Of a stretch of 64,000 bases of DNA, positions 56,019-63,959 are shown one piece after another. Both the position numbers and the translations under genes were made by a program. Position 1 is the first letter of the stretch. The number at the start of each line of letters is the position of its first letter. The stretch is taken from positions 1,492,277-1,556,276 of the forward strand of contig NZ_LR881183.1 in NCBI RefSeq assembly GCF_904067545.1, written 5' to 3'. This stretch comes from Thermococcus camini (GTDB lineage Archaea > Methanobacteriota_B > Thermococci > Thermococcales > Thermococcaceae). Below the pieces are notes generated by a model that was given only the letters and a program-made list of their open reading frames with translations, made no database searches and had not been told where the DNA came from.

Positions 56019-56775
56019 GCTCAACCACCTCGCGGGCAAGCTTTGAAAAGGCCTTTGCAGCCCTTCCATCACCCTCGAACTCGAATATGCTAACCCCCTG
56101 GCTCTGAGCCTTCTCCAGGGCTATGGCCTTCGGGATGGTCGTCAGAATCGGAGCATCGGGGTAGGTCTCCTTGAGTTCCTTGAGGCGCATCTTTGGAACC
56201 TTCGTCTGGCGGGTGAACTTGTTGGGAACCAGACCAAGGAGTTTAAGGTTCTCGTTGGTCTCCTGACGTATCATGCGCATCAGGTTGAACATCAGCTGCA
56301 TTCCTATGACGCCAAAATAGCTGAGCTCCAGAGGTATGAGGACGTAATCCGAGGCCGTCAGGGAGTTGACCAGGAAGATGCCCATGCTCGGTGGGTTGTC
56401 AATGAGAACGTAGTCGTAGTCCGGCAGAACAGGAAGGAGGGCCTTTTCAAGCCTCCTCTCACGGTTGTAGGTGTTGATGATCTCAATTTCCTTGGCCGAG
56501 AGGTTGAGGTGGCTGGGTATCAGATGGAGGTTCTCTCGAACTTCCACTATGGTGCCCTCGATGTCGCTTTCCCTCGTCATCAGCGTCCCTACGTTGCTGT
56601 CACCGTGCTGAAGGACGTCCATGCCTATAAGACCAAATGTAAGGTTAAACTGGGGGTCTATGTCCACCACAAGAACCCTTCTGCCCATCGCGGAGAGAGC
56701 GTAGGCGAGGTTCATCGTCAGGGTAGTCTTTCCGACCCCACCCTTCTGATTGGCTACGCTAATAACCACTGCCAT
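56005..56775 (-). CDS. ParA/Soj-family ATPase
   Basis: The deviant Walker A motif is VANQKGGVGKTTLTMNLAYALSAMG (residues 6-30) with signature lysines; Walker A' VLVVDIDPQFNLT and Walker B VLIDNPPS follow. The 256-residue length fits chromosome or cargo-positioning ParA proteins. ATG 56775 has GGTGGTTCT upstream. It lies between ftsZ (36 bases upstream) and the RHH gene (overlapping), so it is part of a division/partition operon. Confidence 0.92.
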   Translation of the reverse strand: MAVVISVANQKGGVGKTTLTMNLAYALSAMGRRVLVVDIDPQFNLTFGLIGMDVLQHGDSNVGTLMTRESDIEGTIVEVRENLHLIPSHLNLSAKEIEIINTYNRERRLEKALLPVLPDYDYVLIDNPPSMGIFLVNSLTASDYVLIPLELSYFGVIGMQLMFNLMRMIRQETNENLKLLGLVPNKFTRQTKVPKMRLKELKETYPDAPILTTIPKAIALEKAQSQGVSIFEFEGDGRAAKAFSKLAREVVELVEG

Positions 56776-56810
56776 AGAACCACCTGTGTCCAAATGATGA
56801 AGGAAGAAAT

Positions 56811-58064
56811 TCAAGCAATATCCAGGAAGTCGTCGAGAACCCTCTTCGCGTAGGGCGGAAGCTCCTTCCCCTTCTTCTCAGGCCTGCCCGATATCATATT
56901 GAATATCCTGTCGAAATCTCCCTCTTTGGACTTGAACGGCTTGACCGGCTCGGGAGCTATTATGTTGTCCTTCATCGACGAGCCGACCTGGAGGGCGTGC
57001 TCTCCACCCAGGATGTGCGGGCTTTTAACGCCGGTCATGATGACCATTGCCCTGACGACCTTGCCCATATCCTCGTCTATCCTGGCGCCCCACTTGATCT
57101 CGCTCTTCTCGCCGAGCTTCTCGTAAACGATGTTCATTGCGTCGTTTATCTCGCCGAGGCTCACGTCTGGACCAACGGTGAAGTGAACCAGTGCCCTATC
57201 GCCGCTGCCGTACTCGACCTCAAGCATCTTGTTCTCAAGGGCGTTCTTGACGGCATCAACCGCTCTGTTGCTGGAGTCGCTCTCGCCGATTCCTATCAGA
57301 GCGGCACCTCCGTTGTGCATGACGCTGTAAACGTCGGCGAAGTCAATGTTCACCATGGACGGAAGCTTTATGGTCTCGGTGATGCCCTTGACCATCCTGG
57401 CTATTATCTCATCGGCGAAGCGGAAGGCGGCATTGATGGGAAGCTTCGGAACGAGCTTGAGGAGCTTGTCGTTTTCGATTATGATGACGGTGTCGGAGTA
57501 GTACATGAGGGCCTTTATTCCCGCTTTGGCCTTCTCAATCCTTATCTTACCCTCGTTCTTGAACGGATAGGTCACAACGCTGACGACGAGCGGTTCCCTA
57601 AACCTTCCGTTGTGCCTGGCACGCTCCTTTATGACCTTGGCAACAACGGGAGCAGCGCCCGTACCGGTGCCGTTACCCATACCAGCGGTTATGAACACAA
57701 GATCGGCGTCACCTATGGTCTCGGCAATCTCATGGGCGCTCGCCTCGGCGGCGCGATAGCCTATCTCGGGGTTTCCACCGGAACCCTTGCCCTGCGTTAT
57801 CTCCTTGCCGAGGAGAAGCTTCCTGTGCGCCTTCGTCCTGGCAAGGTGCTGGGCGTCGGTGTTCATGGCTATGAGCTCCGCGCCCTGAACGCCAAGCTCG
57901 TAGAGCCTGGTTATGGTGTTGTTTCCAGAACCACCAACACCGACGATGACGATCTTTATGAGGTCCTCAAGGTTCTCGTCGGAGAACCCATCAACCTGCG
58001 CTACCCTCGGCTCGTCGTCCAGATCGAGTTTTATTCCGGCCTGTTCTAAGAGTTTAAATACCAT
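56811..58064 (-). CDS. ftsZ: Cell division GTPase FtsZ
   Basis: A tubulin homologue that forms the division ring. The GTP-binding signature GGMGTGT appears as [20 protein letters not shown] and the N-terminal [21 protein letters not shown] is typical. The T7 loop (catalytic) is seen in [14 protein letters not shown]. The length is about 417 and the C-terminal tail ends [23 protein letters not shown] 58064 follows GGGGGTTGGGGCG. It is preceded by a small RHH protein and followed by parA. Confidence 0.97.
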   Translation of the reverse strand: MVFKLLEQAGIKLDLDDEPRVAQVDGFSDENLEDLIKIVIVGVGGSGNNTITRLYELGVQGAELIAMNTDAQHLARTKAHRKLLLGKEITQGKGSGGNPEIGYRAAEASAHEIAETIGDADLVFITAGMGNGTGTGAAPVVAKVIKERARHNGRFREPLVVSVVTYPFKNEGKIRIEKAKAGIKALMYYSDTVIIIENDKLLKLVPKLPINAAFRFADEIIARMVKGITETIKLPSMVNIDFADVYSVMHNGGAALIGIGESDSSNRAVDAVKNALENKMLEVEYGSGDRALVHFTVGPDVSLGEINDAMNIVYEKLGEKSEIKWGARIDEDMGKVVRAMVIMTGVKSPHILGGEHALQVGSSMKDNIIAPEPVKPFKSKEGDFDRIFNMISGRPEKKGKELPPYAKRVLDDFLDIA

Positions 58065-58129
58065 CGCCCCAACCCCCAATTCAGGTTCGACTATTAAATG
58101 ACTTTGATTTTAACGTTGATTTCAGCGGC

Positions 58130-58321
58130 TTATTTCAGGACGTACTCAGGCGTTGAACGTTCCTCAGTCTCCAGTTGATAGAGCTCCTTCTTCAAAAGCT
58201 CGCGGATAGCTTCTCTGATTATCTCGCTTCTGTTGGGGTATACCCCCTTTCTAACGAGCTGATCCATAGCGTTGATAAGTCCCTGGGGAAGCTGTACACT
58301 GATGATCCGCATTTTGGCCAT
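58130..58321 (-). CDS. Ribbon-helix-helix regulator, CdrS-like
   Basis: The 63-residue protein is a CopG/RHH DNA-binding domain: RIISVQLPQGLINAMDQLVRKGVYPNRSEIIREAIRELLKKEL (strand, then two helices). In haloarchaea the RHH protein CdrS is encoded next to ftsZ2 and controls cell division genes; the same linkage here supports CdrS, by analogy. A palindromic TTCAGC-N5-GCTGAA lies at 58337-58353, in its promoter. It ends 65 bases before the ftsZ ATG and is likely in the same operon. Confidence 0.85.
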   Translation of the reverse strand: MAKMRIISVQLPQGLINAMDQLVRKGVYPNRSEIIREAIRELLKKELYQLETEERSTPEYVLK

Positions 58322-58336
58322 CCCTGCACCACCCAG

Positions 58337-58353
58337 TTCAGCAAGCCGCTGAA
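58337..58353. promoter_or_regulatory. Palindromic operator candidate upstream of the RHH-ftsZ operon
   Basis: TTCAGC-AAGCC-GCTGAA is a perfect inverted repeat 16 bases upstream of the RHH start codon, next to an AT-rich promoter. The 13-base sequence AAGCCGCTGAAAT within it (58343-58355) recurs on the minus strand at 58131-58119, between the RHH gene and ftsZ. This suggests autoregulation by the RHH protein. It is inferred, not shown. Confidence 0.6.
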
Positions 58354-58359
58354 ATAAAT

Positions 58360-58500
58360 AGTGATTTAATTAGTTAAATACTTTGCGCTTGCTTAATATT
58401 ATTGTGATAATATAATTTTCAAAAAATTTTTAAAAAATTGCCAATTTACAAAAAATTAACAAGTAATCAAATCAACGGGACTCAGAAAGGGTTTTAACGT
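58360..58500. other. Strongly AT-rich divergent promoter region
   Basis: This segment is dominated by A and T (for example TAATATTATTGTGATAATAT and TTTTTAAAAAATT), in contrast to the GC-rich neighbours. It separates the cdrS-ftsZ operon from cgi121 and holds several TATA-like elements. TTTTAACG at about 58490 probably serves cgi121. No gene is seen. Confidence 0.55.
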
Positions 58501-58530
58501 CGAAGAATCCACCGGGGATGGGGTGGCCCG

Positions 58531-58938
58531 ATGAAAGAAATTACGGAAAATCTTCACATCACGAAAGTATTCGTCAAAGATGCCGGAGAAATCATACCCT
58601 TGATAGGCGGCGACTTTCAGATAGTTAGTGCCGAATGCTGGGAAGAAGTGGCGTTTGCGGCGCTTTTGGTGCTCCGTTCATTTGAGAGGGACACCAACCA
58701 CGCCAGAACCCCCGGCGGCGAGCTCCTCCTACGCCTTGCCGGAACACTCCAGATAAAAGATGCGATAGCAAAGCACGGTGTCAGGGAGGGGGAGAATTAT
58801 CTTGTGGTCTTTGGGAGCCGCAATAGGGTCGGAGAGATTCTTGCGAAGCTGAACCTGGAGGAGCTGCCCATGACCGACTGCGGGGCAGAAAAATCGAAAA
58901 GATTTTTTGAAAAGGCGGCTCTCGTTGAAGTTTTATAG
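58531..58938 (+). CDS. cgi121: KEOPS complex subunit Cgi121
   Basis: Subunit of the KEOPS complex, which makes t6A37 on tRNAs with Kae1, Bud32 and Pcc1. The 135-residue protein has the conserved core ECWEEVAFAALLVLRSFERDTNHARTPGGELLLRLAGTLQIKDAIAKHGVREGENYLVVFG, where Cgi121 binds Bud32. GGGGTGGCCCG precedes ATG 58531. The gene is divergent from the cdrS-ftsZ operon. trmO at 17830 acts on the same t6A nucleotide. Confidence 0.9.
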   Translation: MKEITENLHITKVFVKDAGEIIPLIGGDFQIVSAECWEEVAFAALLVLRSFERDTNHARTPGGELLLRLAGTLQIKDAIAKHGVREGENYLVVFGSRNRVGEILAKLNLEELPMTDCGAEKSKRFFEKAALVEVL

Positions 58939-59023
58939 GCAGCCCATGGCCATTCATGTGCTTTATGGTGGATAGGTTTATAAAATCCCCTCATCATTCC
59001 CGACTGCCTGGGGTGATGTCTTC

Positions 59024-60202
59024 ATGAGATATAAAAAACGCAAATACTTCCTTGCGGGCAGAATAAACCTCATCCAGCGCTCAAAGATTAGGGAGCTCTT
59101 CGAAAAGGCAAAGAAGATGGACGACGTTATATCCCTCGGCATCGGTGAGCCTGATTTCGACACTCCACAGGTCATAAAGGAGGCCGCTAAGAGGGCGATA
59201 GATGAAGGGTACACCCACTACACCCCCAACGCGGGCATCCCCGAGTTCCGTGAAGCGATAGCCGAGTACTACAAGACCCACTACAAGGTTGATATATCCC
59301 CGGATGATATAATCGTCACCGCCGGCGCCTACGAGGCCACCTACCTCGCGTTCCAGACCCTTCTGGAGCAGGACGATGACGTTATCATTCCAGACCCGGC
59401 CTTCGTCTGCTATGTTGAGGACGCAAAAATCGCCGAGGCCGGCATCCTGAGGATACCCCTCCGCGAAGAGAACGAGTTCCAGATCGACCCCGATGAGCTT
59501 GTTGAGGCCATAACCAAGAGAACGAGAATGCTCGTTATCAACTATCCAAACAACCCAACAGGCGCAGTTCTCAAAAAGAGGACTGTGAAGGCAATAGCTG
59601 ACATAGCGGAGGACTACAACCTCTACATTCTCAGCGACGAACCCTACGAGCACTTCCTCTACGAGGGGGCGAAGCACTACCCGATGATCAAATACGCCCC
59701 GGACAACACGATTCTGGCAAACAGCTTCTCCAAGACCTTCGCCATGACCGGCTGGCGCCTCGGCTTCACCATAGCCCCAACCCAGGTTATCAGGGACATG
59801 ATAAAGCTCCACGCCTACGTCATCGGAAACGTCACGTCATTCATTCAGATAGCCGGAATCACCGCCCTCCGCGACAAGCGCAGCTGGGAGGCTCTTGAGG
59901 CCATGCGGCAGACCTACGCGGAGAGGAGGAAGCTGGTTCTCCACCACCTCAACAAGATGCCCCACATCACACCGTTCAGACCGAAGGGCGCCTTCTACCT
60001 CTGGGCCAAGATCGACCCGGAGCTCGGGATGAGCAGCGAGGATTTCGCAGACTGGCTCCTCGAGAATGCCGGCGTTGTCGTCATACCCGGAACAGCCTTC
60101 GGCAAGGCCGGAGAGGGATGGATAAGGATAAGCTATGCCACAAAGAAGAGCCAGCTCACAGAGGCAATGCAGAGAATGAACGAGGCACTGTCAAAGCTCT
60201 AG
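59024..60202 (+). CDS. Class I aminotransferase (aspartate/aromatic type)
   Basis: A PLP-dependent transaminase of 392 residues. The family motifs are GIGEPDFDTPQVIKEAAKRAIDEGYTHYTPNAGIPEFREAIAEYY, NYPNNPTGAVL, LSDEPYEHF and the PLP-lysine region NSFSKTFAMTGWRLGF (Lys in SFSKTFA). Archaeal relatives act on aspartate or aromatic amino acids; substrate cannot be read from sequence alone. The gene has TTTATAAAAT at about 58974 and GGGGTGATGTCTTC upstream. It begins an operon with the GDT1, MFS and 4-TM genes. Confidence 0.93.
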   Translation: MRYKKRKYFLAGRINLIQRSKIRELFEKAKKMDDVISLGIGEPDFDTPQVIKEAAKRAIDEGYTHYTPNAGIPEFREAIAEYYKTHYKVDISPDDIIVTAGAYEATYLAFQTLLEQDDDVIIPDPAFVCYVEDAKIAEAGILRIPLREENEFQIDPDELVEAITKRTRMLVINYPNNPTGAVLKKRTVKAIADIAEDYNLYILSDEPYEHFLYEGAKHYPMIKYAPDNTILANSFSKTFAMTGWRLGFTIAPTQVIRDMIKLHAYVIGNVTSFIQIAGITALRDKRSWEALEAMRQTYAERRKLVLHHLNKMPHITPFRPKGAFYLWAKIDPELGMSSEDFADWLLENAGVVVIPGTAFGKAGEGWIRISYATKKSQLTEAMQRMNEALSKL

Positions 60203-60214
60203 CGGGGGAAAGGG

Positions 60215-60478
60215 ATGGACGGCGTTCTGGCCATCTTCTTCGCCATTTTTCTAGCCGAGCTCGGAGACAAGACCCAGCTGGCAACTATGGCCTTCGCGTC
60301 CAGATACGGATGGAAGGTAGCGTTTATGGGGGCCATTCTTGGCCTCGCAGCGGTAAACCTCATCGGCGCGGTTCTCGGCGACAGGCTCGGCGACTTCATT
60401 CCCCTCGAACTGGTCCACAGGTTCGCAGGGGCGCTCTTCATAGTATTTGGCATCCTAATGCTGTTCGGAAAGCTATAA
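60215..60478 (+). CDS. GDT1/TMEM165 (UPF0016) half-protein
   Basis: The 87-residue membrane protein carries one conserved UPF0016 motif E-x-G-D-K-T, seen as AELGDKTQLATMAF near residue 13, with three hydrophobic segments (residues 1-22, 30-52, 63-85). Full-length family members have two such motifs and move Mn2+ or Ca2+. A single repeat would have to act as a homodimer. It follows the aminotransferase by 12 bases. Confidence 0.87.
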   Translation: MDGVLAIFFAIFLAELGDKTQLATMAFASRYGWKVAFMGAILGLAAVNLIGAVLGDRLGDFIPLELVHRFAGALFIVFGILMLFGKL

Positions 60479-60490
60479 GGAGGGAGACTC

Positions 60491-61693
60491 ATGGAGAAAA
60501 GATGGATTACCGTGCTTCTAAACACGCTCGTCGTCGCGGCGGGCTTTGGAACCATGCACATGCTTGAAAAGTTCGCGGGGATTGTGATAGACCACTACGG
60601 TATAACCGAAGCGGCCATGGGCTACCAGCAGACCGCTTACGTCGTCGGTCTGTTCGTCGCGTTCCTCCTCGGTGGAACGAGCCTGTTTAAGGGCTCCTTC
60701 AAGAGGAGCGTTGCCCTCATAATCAGCTTCGCGGCGATACCGCAGTTGCTGATTCCGTTCATGCCGAGCTGGGGCGGGGTTGTAGCGCTCCGCTTCTTCC
60801 AGGGTTTCATAGTCGCACTCATAGCTGTCTTCAGCAACCAGATTGGAAGGCTCTTCGTCGCAGAGAGGCCCTTTGCCAAGGGCATAATCCTCTCAGGCAT
60901 ATTCTGGGGCGGAATCTACGGTATAAACCTCGCCAAATGGGCCTCCCACAACTACTCCGATTGGGGAGCCGTCAAGGTTGCGTTCCTCGTTTCGGCCGCT
61001 GTAATGTACGCTGTGCTTGCCCTCTGGTGGCTCTTCATTGAAGATTTCGAGATTCCAAAGGAAAAGCACTCCTCAGGCTCAAACGTCTGGAAGATGCCAT
61101 TCACCTGGGTCTTCGGCTTTACGTTCTTCCCCGCGCTCTGGATAATCTTCACCCTCGGTTCATTCACGCTCCACAACGTCAAATTCAGCGATGCCCAGGT
61201 TGCGAACCTTGTTATGACGCTCGAGGTCTCAATGGCACTGTGGTCAATAATAATGGGCTATCTCGGCTACCGCCTTTCAGTCAAGAACACCAGCAACCGC
61301 GGTCTCTTTAAGGCCATAGTAAGCGTCATGACGCTCTCCTACGCGGTGACCTTCGCGGGAATTTTCATTGTCTGGAAGGCGATCTCGGCGAACGACTACA
61401 GGCTGGCACTCATAGGAATCGCGATTACCGGAATAGTCCAGGGAACGGGACCGGCCTTCTGGACGACGGCACCGGCAACGTACCCGAAGAAAATCTATCC
61501 GGAGGCCAGCTTCGCCCTCGGCCTCATCTCCAATTCCGCCAACGCAGTGGCCCCCAACGTAATGTTCGTCCTCGTCCACGGCGTGACCACGGGGATGCTG
61601 ATATATCTCAGCATGGCAATCCTCGGAATCCTTCTTCTCCTTGCCTCGGCAAGGATGAAGCTCCCAGTGGAGGAGCTCGGCGATGCGGCCTAA
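60491..61693 (+). CDS. Major facilitator superfamily transporter
   Basis: The 400-residue protein has about twelve hydrophobic segments. Recognisable MFS features are the GGTSLFKGSFKRSVAL loop between helices 2 and 3 and the second-half equivalent GYRLSVKNTSNRGLF. It starts 12 bases after the GDT1 gene and overlaps the next gene by 11 bases. The substrate is unknown. Confidence 0.84.
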   Translation: MEKRWITVLLNTLVVAAGFGTMHMLEKFAGIVIDHYGITEAAMGYQQTAYVVGLFVAFLLGGTSLFKGSFKRSVALIISFAAIPQLLIPFMPSWGGVVALRFFQGFIVALIAVFSNQIGRLFVAERPFAKGIILSGIFWGGIYGINLAKWASHNYSDWGAVKVAFLVSAAVMYAVLALWWLFIEDFEIPKEKHSSGSNVWKMPFTWVFGFTFFPALWIIFTLGSFTLHNVKFSDAQVANLVMTLEVSMALWSIIMGYLGYRLSVKNTSNRGLFKAIVSVMTLSYAVTFAGIFIVWKAISANDYRLALIGIAITGIVQGTGPAFWTTAPATYPKKIYPEASFALGLISNSANAVAPNVMFVLVHGVTTGMLIYLSMAILGILLLLASARMKLPVEELGDAA

Positions 61694-62012
61694 GCCCTTC
61701 GTCGTTTCTTTCTTTACATTACTCGCGGTTTTCTTCTACGGCATAGCCGCGATGAGTTTTGGGGAGAGGTACACGTTTTTTGGCTACATCCTCGTTGGGA
61801 GCGTGCACCTGCTCTTCGCCCACGGGATTTGGGTGGGGCACGAGACACTCGTGGACCTCTCGGCGTACATAGCCCTCCTCGACCTTCTCTTTGGACTCCT
61901 CTGGGTGATGGTTGGCCTTTCAATTCCGGCAATAACGCTGACACTCCTCTCGGCGCTGATTCTTTTCGTCCTGATGGACGAGGAAGTGAGGACTGAGCTC
62001 AAGATGCCGTGA
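61683..62012 (+). CDS. Four-helix membrane protein of unknown function
   Basis: The 109-residue protein MRPKPFVVSFFTLLAVFFYGIAAMSF has four hydrophobic segments and a short acidic C-terminus (MDEEVRTELKMP). Its ATG lies inside the MFS gene end, indicating coupled translation. It is the last gene before the palindromic element. No family is recognised. Confidence 0.72.
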   Translation: MRPKPFVVSFFTLLAVFFYGIAAMSFGERYTFFGYILVGSVHLLFAHGIWVGHETLVDLSAYIALLDLLFGLLWVMVGLSIPAITLTLLSALILFVLMDEEVRTELKMP

Positions 62013-62014
62013 GG

Positions 62015-62350
62015 AAACTTTGCTTGCGCAAAGCTTGACCAAAGAAACTTTGCGGGGCAAAGTTTCATCAAAGTTCGTGATTCCTGTGGTAGGAAGCTTT
62101 TTGGTGAGTGTTTGCACTTTCCAATAGCCCCTTTGGATGTGTGAAATTCCTCAAAGTTAAGAGCCGTTACCATTAGGTTCACACTTTCGCGTGCTCCGAA
62201 GGAGCTCTTTTTAGAGGAAACCTCGTTTAATAACCCCCTAAAGAGAATTTCCCTGAGAAAATAGCCGTTGGAAAGTGCAAACGCTCTCAGAATCCCAGTT
62301 GGGAGAAGAATCACACACTTTTGATCAAACTTTTGCGGAGCAAAAGTTTG
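62015..62350. repeat. Palindromic, MITE-like element of about 300 bp beside tRNA-Leu
   Basis: The segment is built from nested inverted repeats. The outer left hairpin GAAACTTTGC-GGG-GCAAAGTTTC is at 62044-62066 and the outer right hairpin CAAACTTTTGC-GGA-GCAAAAGTTTG is at 62326-62350. A third related hairpin is at 62015-62035. Inside, GTTTGCACTTTCCAA (62110-62124) is a perfect reverse complement of TTGGAAAGTGCAAAC (62268-62282), and GTGATTC (62077) matches GAATCAC (62308). The middle holds GCTCC-GAA-GGAGC and GAGG-AAA-CCTC hairpins. There is no gene. The element ends 3-4 bases from the encoded CCA of tRNA-Leu. Its left hairpins could also act as terminators. Confidence 0.72.
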
Positions 62351-62353
62351 TAA

Positions 62354-62441
62354 TGGTGCGGGGGACGGGATTTGAACCCGCGAACCCCTGCGGGACGGGA
62401 CCCTAAATCCCGCGCCTTTGGCCAGGCTCGGCAACCCCCGC
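62354..62441 (-). tRNA. tRNA-Leu (anticodon UAG)
   Basis: The minus strand folds as a tRNA with a long variable arm. Acceptor GCGGGGG pairs with CCCCCGC, the discriminator A is at 62357 and CCA is encoded (62356-62354). The D-arm starts GCCGAGCCTGG. The anticodon stem CGGGA / TCCCG encloses TTTAGGG, so the anticodon is UAG (reads CUA). The T-arm GCGGGTTCAAATCCCGT is intact. Promoter TTTTTAAAG is at 62465-62474. Confidence 0.95.
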
Positions 62442-62464
62442 GCGGATTGAACTTCTTCCCGGTG

Positions 62465-62474
62465 CTTTAAAAAC
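62465..62474 (-). promoter_or_regulatory. TATA box of tRNA-Leu
   Basis: The minus strand reads AGTTTTTAAAGC about 28 bases upstream of the tRNA 5' end, at the expected spacing for RNA polymerase recruitment. Confidence 0.7.
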
Positions 62475-62488
62475 TTTGAGGGGAAAGG

Positions 62489-62531
62489 CTTATAAGGATG
62501 TAAAGGAAGCTTTACGTAAAGGAAACTTTAC
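62489..62531 (+). promoter_or_regulatory. TATA box and two tandem palindromic operators of the DUF2178 operon
   Basis: CTTATAAGG at about 62489-62497 is followed directly by GTAAAGGAAGCTTTAC (62500-62515) and GTAAAGGAAACTTTAC (62516-62531). Each is an inverted repeat GTAAAG-N4-CTTTAC; they touch each other and cover the expected start near 62518. The likely regulator is the HTH protein that begins at 63960, in the same operon. Confidence 0.8.
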
Positions 62532-62542
62532 ATGGTGGGAGC

Positions 62543-62923
62543 ATGGAGAGATGGAGGATTGTAGGTTACACAATCACCATAGCAACGGCCTCTCTACTGG
62601 CCGTTGCCTTGTGGATGGAGAACATGGAAATGGCTTTTGGAGTTTTAGTGACGGCAATCGCGGTTTCGTTCCTCTACGCTGACTGGCTCAAAAAACGAGG
62701 GGAGATTATAAGCGACGAGAGAACGCTCCGCATCGAGGAGATGGCCTCACGGAGAACCCTTCAGGTCCTAGTGTTGGCTTTAGCCTTTGCGGTCGTGGCG
62801 CTTTCCATTCTCTCCGAGAACGACCCAAGCCCGAGGAGCGCCTATTACCTGGCCATCAGTTTGATGGTCTTAACCTCGACTCTCAAACTGTATTTGAAGC
62901 ACCACTATTCAAGGGTGATGTGA
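62543..62923 (+). CDS. DUF2178-type membrane protein (copy 1)
   Basis: The 126-residue protein has four hydrophobic segments with a cytoplasmic loop reading ISDERTLRIEEMASRRTLQV, the D-E-R-x-x-x-I motif of DUF2178 proteins. It ends LKHHYSRVM. GGTGGGAGC precedes ATG 62543. It is the first of four tandem, related genes and sits directly under the twin operators. No function is established for the family. Confidence 0.82.
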   Translation: MERWRIVGYTITIATASLLAVALWMENMEMAFGVLVTAIAVSFLYADWLKKRGEIISDERTLRIEEMASRRTLQVLVLALAFAVVALSILSENDPSPRSAYYLAISLMVLTSTLKLYLKHHYSRVM

Positions 62924-63286
62924 ATGAAGTACGAAGGCCTGCTCGGGATTCTCATCACGGGCATGATAATCGGGCTGGCTTACTCAACAAAGTCCGGAAA
63001 AGCCCTTCTGGCTGTGGGAATTTTTGTGGCGGGCTTTTTACTCAGCTATCTGCTGGCTTGGTACTACAACTCAAAGGTTGAGAGGATTGAGGACGAGAGG
63101 AGCAGGCTCATAAGTGCGAAGAGCGCGAGGAATGGCTATGCTGTGATGAGCTTTTTCCTCTTCGCTGAATATCTATGGGAGTACAGCAGAGGAAACGTTG
63201 TGGTGGCGACGAAGCTTATAATTCCTCTTGCCCTTGGTGCGGCCGTGCTCCTGATTTCTCACTATCATTACAAGCGGGTGATGTGA
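62924..63286 (+). CDS. DUF2178-type membrane protein (copy 2)
   Basis: The 120-residue paralogue has four hydrophobic segments and the loop VERIEDERSRLISAKSARNGYAV, with E-D-E-R-x-x-L-I. It ends SHYHYKRVM. Its ATG follows the stop of copy 1 directly (TGA-ATG); the last codons of copy 1, GGGTGATG, serve as the ribosome binding site. Confidence 0.82.
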   Translation: MKYEGLLGILITGMIIGLAYSTKSGKALLAVGIFVAGFLLSYLLAWYYNSKVERIEDERSRLISAKSARNGYAVMSFFLFAEYLWEYSRGNVVVATKLIIPLALGAAVLLISHYHYKRVM

Positions 63287-63655
63287 ATGAGGTTCGGGGT
63301 CATTCACTTCGTCTTTCTCTTCATGGCAATTTTCCTGATGAGTTATTACTCGCGAACCAGCACATACCTAAGCTGGTTCTTCTTCACCCTCGTCTGGCTC
63401 GGAACCTGGGCCCTCACGAAGACCTACGAGAAGGAAGTAGGGCCCCTCAGAGACGAAAGGACCGAACTGATAACCATGAAGAGTTTTTACCGAGGCATAG
63501 GAGTCGGTTTCATCGTTCTTGGCTACGAACTGATCTGGCTCGCTGGCCACGATTATGAAACGGTGGTTCTGCTTTCGAAGTGGCTCCTGTTGCCGACGTT
63601 GGCGGGTGTTCTGGCCGCTGCAGTCCTGAAGGCGCATTATGAGCGGGTGATGTGA
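63287..63655 (+). CDS. DUF2178-type membrane protein (copy 3)
   Basis: The 122-residue paralogue has hydrophobic segments at about residues 6-20, 28-45, 70-90 and 95-115 and the loop GPLRDERTELITMKSFYRGIG, again with D-E-R-x-E-L-I. It ends KAHYERVM. Its ATG follows the stop of copy 2, with CGGGTGATG as the ribosome binding site. Confidence 0.82.
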   Translation: MRFGVIHFVFLFMAIFLMSYYSRTSTYLSWFFFTLVWLGTWALTKTYEKEVGPLRDERTELITMKSFYRGIGVGFIVLGYELIWLAGHDYETVVLLSKWLLLPTLAGVLAAAVLKAHYERVM

Positions 63656-63955
63656 GTGAACGAGCTCGCCCTGATTTCGCTGGTTGCCTTGATTGGGGGC
63701 GGACTCCTGGGCCATTTCATGACCCGGACGATAGTGAGGGATATCGGTCTTCCTCCAGACGAGAGGGCCTTTGAGATAACCAAACTCTCAGCGGCGAGAA
63801 CGCTGGAGCTTGTCCTTCTCGTCACAGTGGCGGCGCTCTACTACTCGTGGCTGGTTCTCAAGGACGAGCGGTGCACCAACCTCGCCGTTCTGATATTCGC
63901 CACTATATTTTTCGGCAACCTGATCTTTAGAGCCTATTATGCGAGGAGGATGTGA
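63656..63955 (+). CDS. DUF2178-type membrane protein (copy 4, shorter)
   Basis: The 99-residue paralogue starts with GTG at 63656, which overlaps the TGA of copy 3. It keeps the motif LPPDERAFEITKLSAARTLEL and four hydrophobic segments but lacks about 20 residues. It ends RAYYARRM. Its C-terminal codons AGGATGTGAG provide the ribosome binding site of the HTH gene that follows 4 bases later. Confidence 0.8.
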   Translation: MNELALISLVALIGGGLLGHFMTRTIVRDIGLPPDERAFEITKLSAARTLELVLLVTVAALYYSWLVLKDERCTNLAVLIFATIFFGNLIFRAYYARRM

Positions 63956-63959
63956 GCCT

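Noticed and set aside
58360-58500. Replication origin in the AT-rich gap
   Set aside because: No ORB-like repeats or cdc6/orc1 gene are close. A divergent promoter accounts for the composition.
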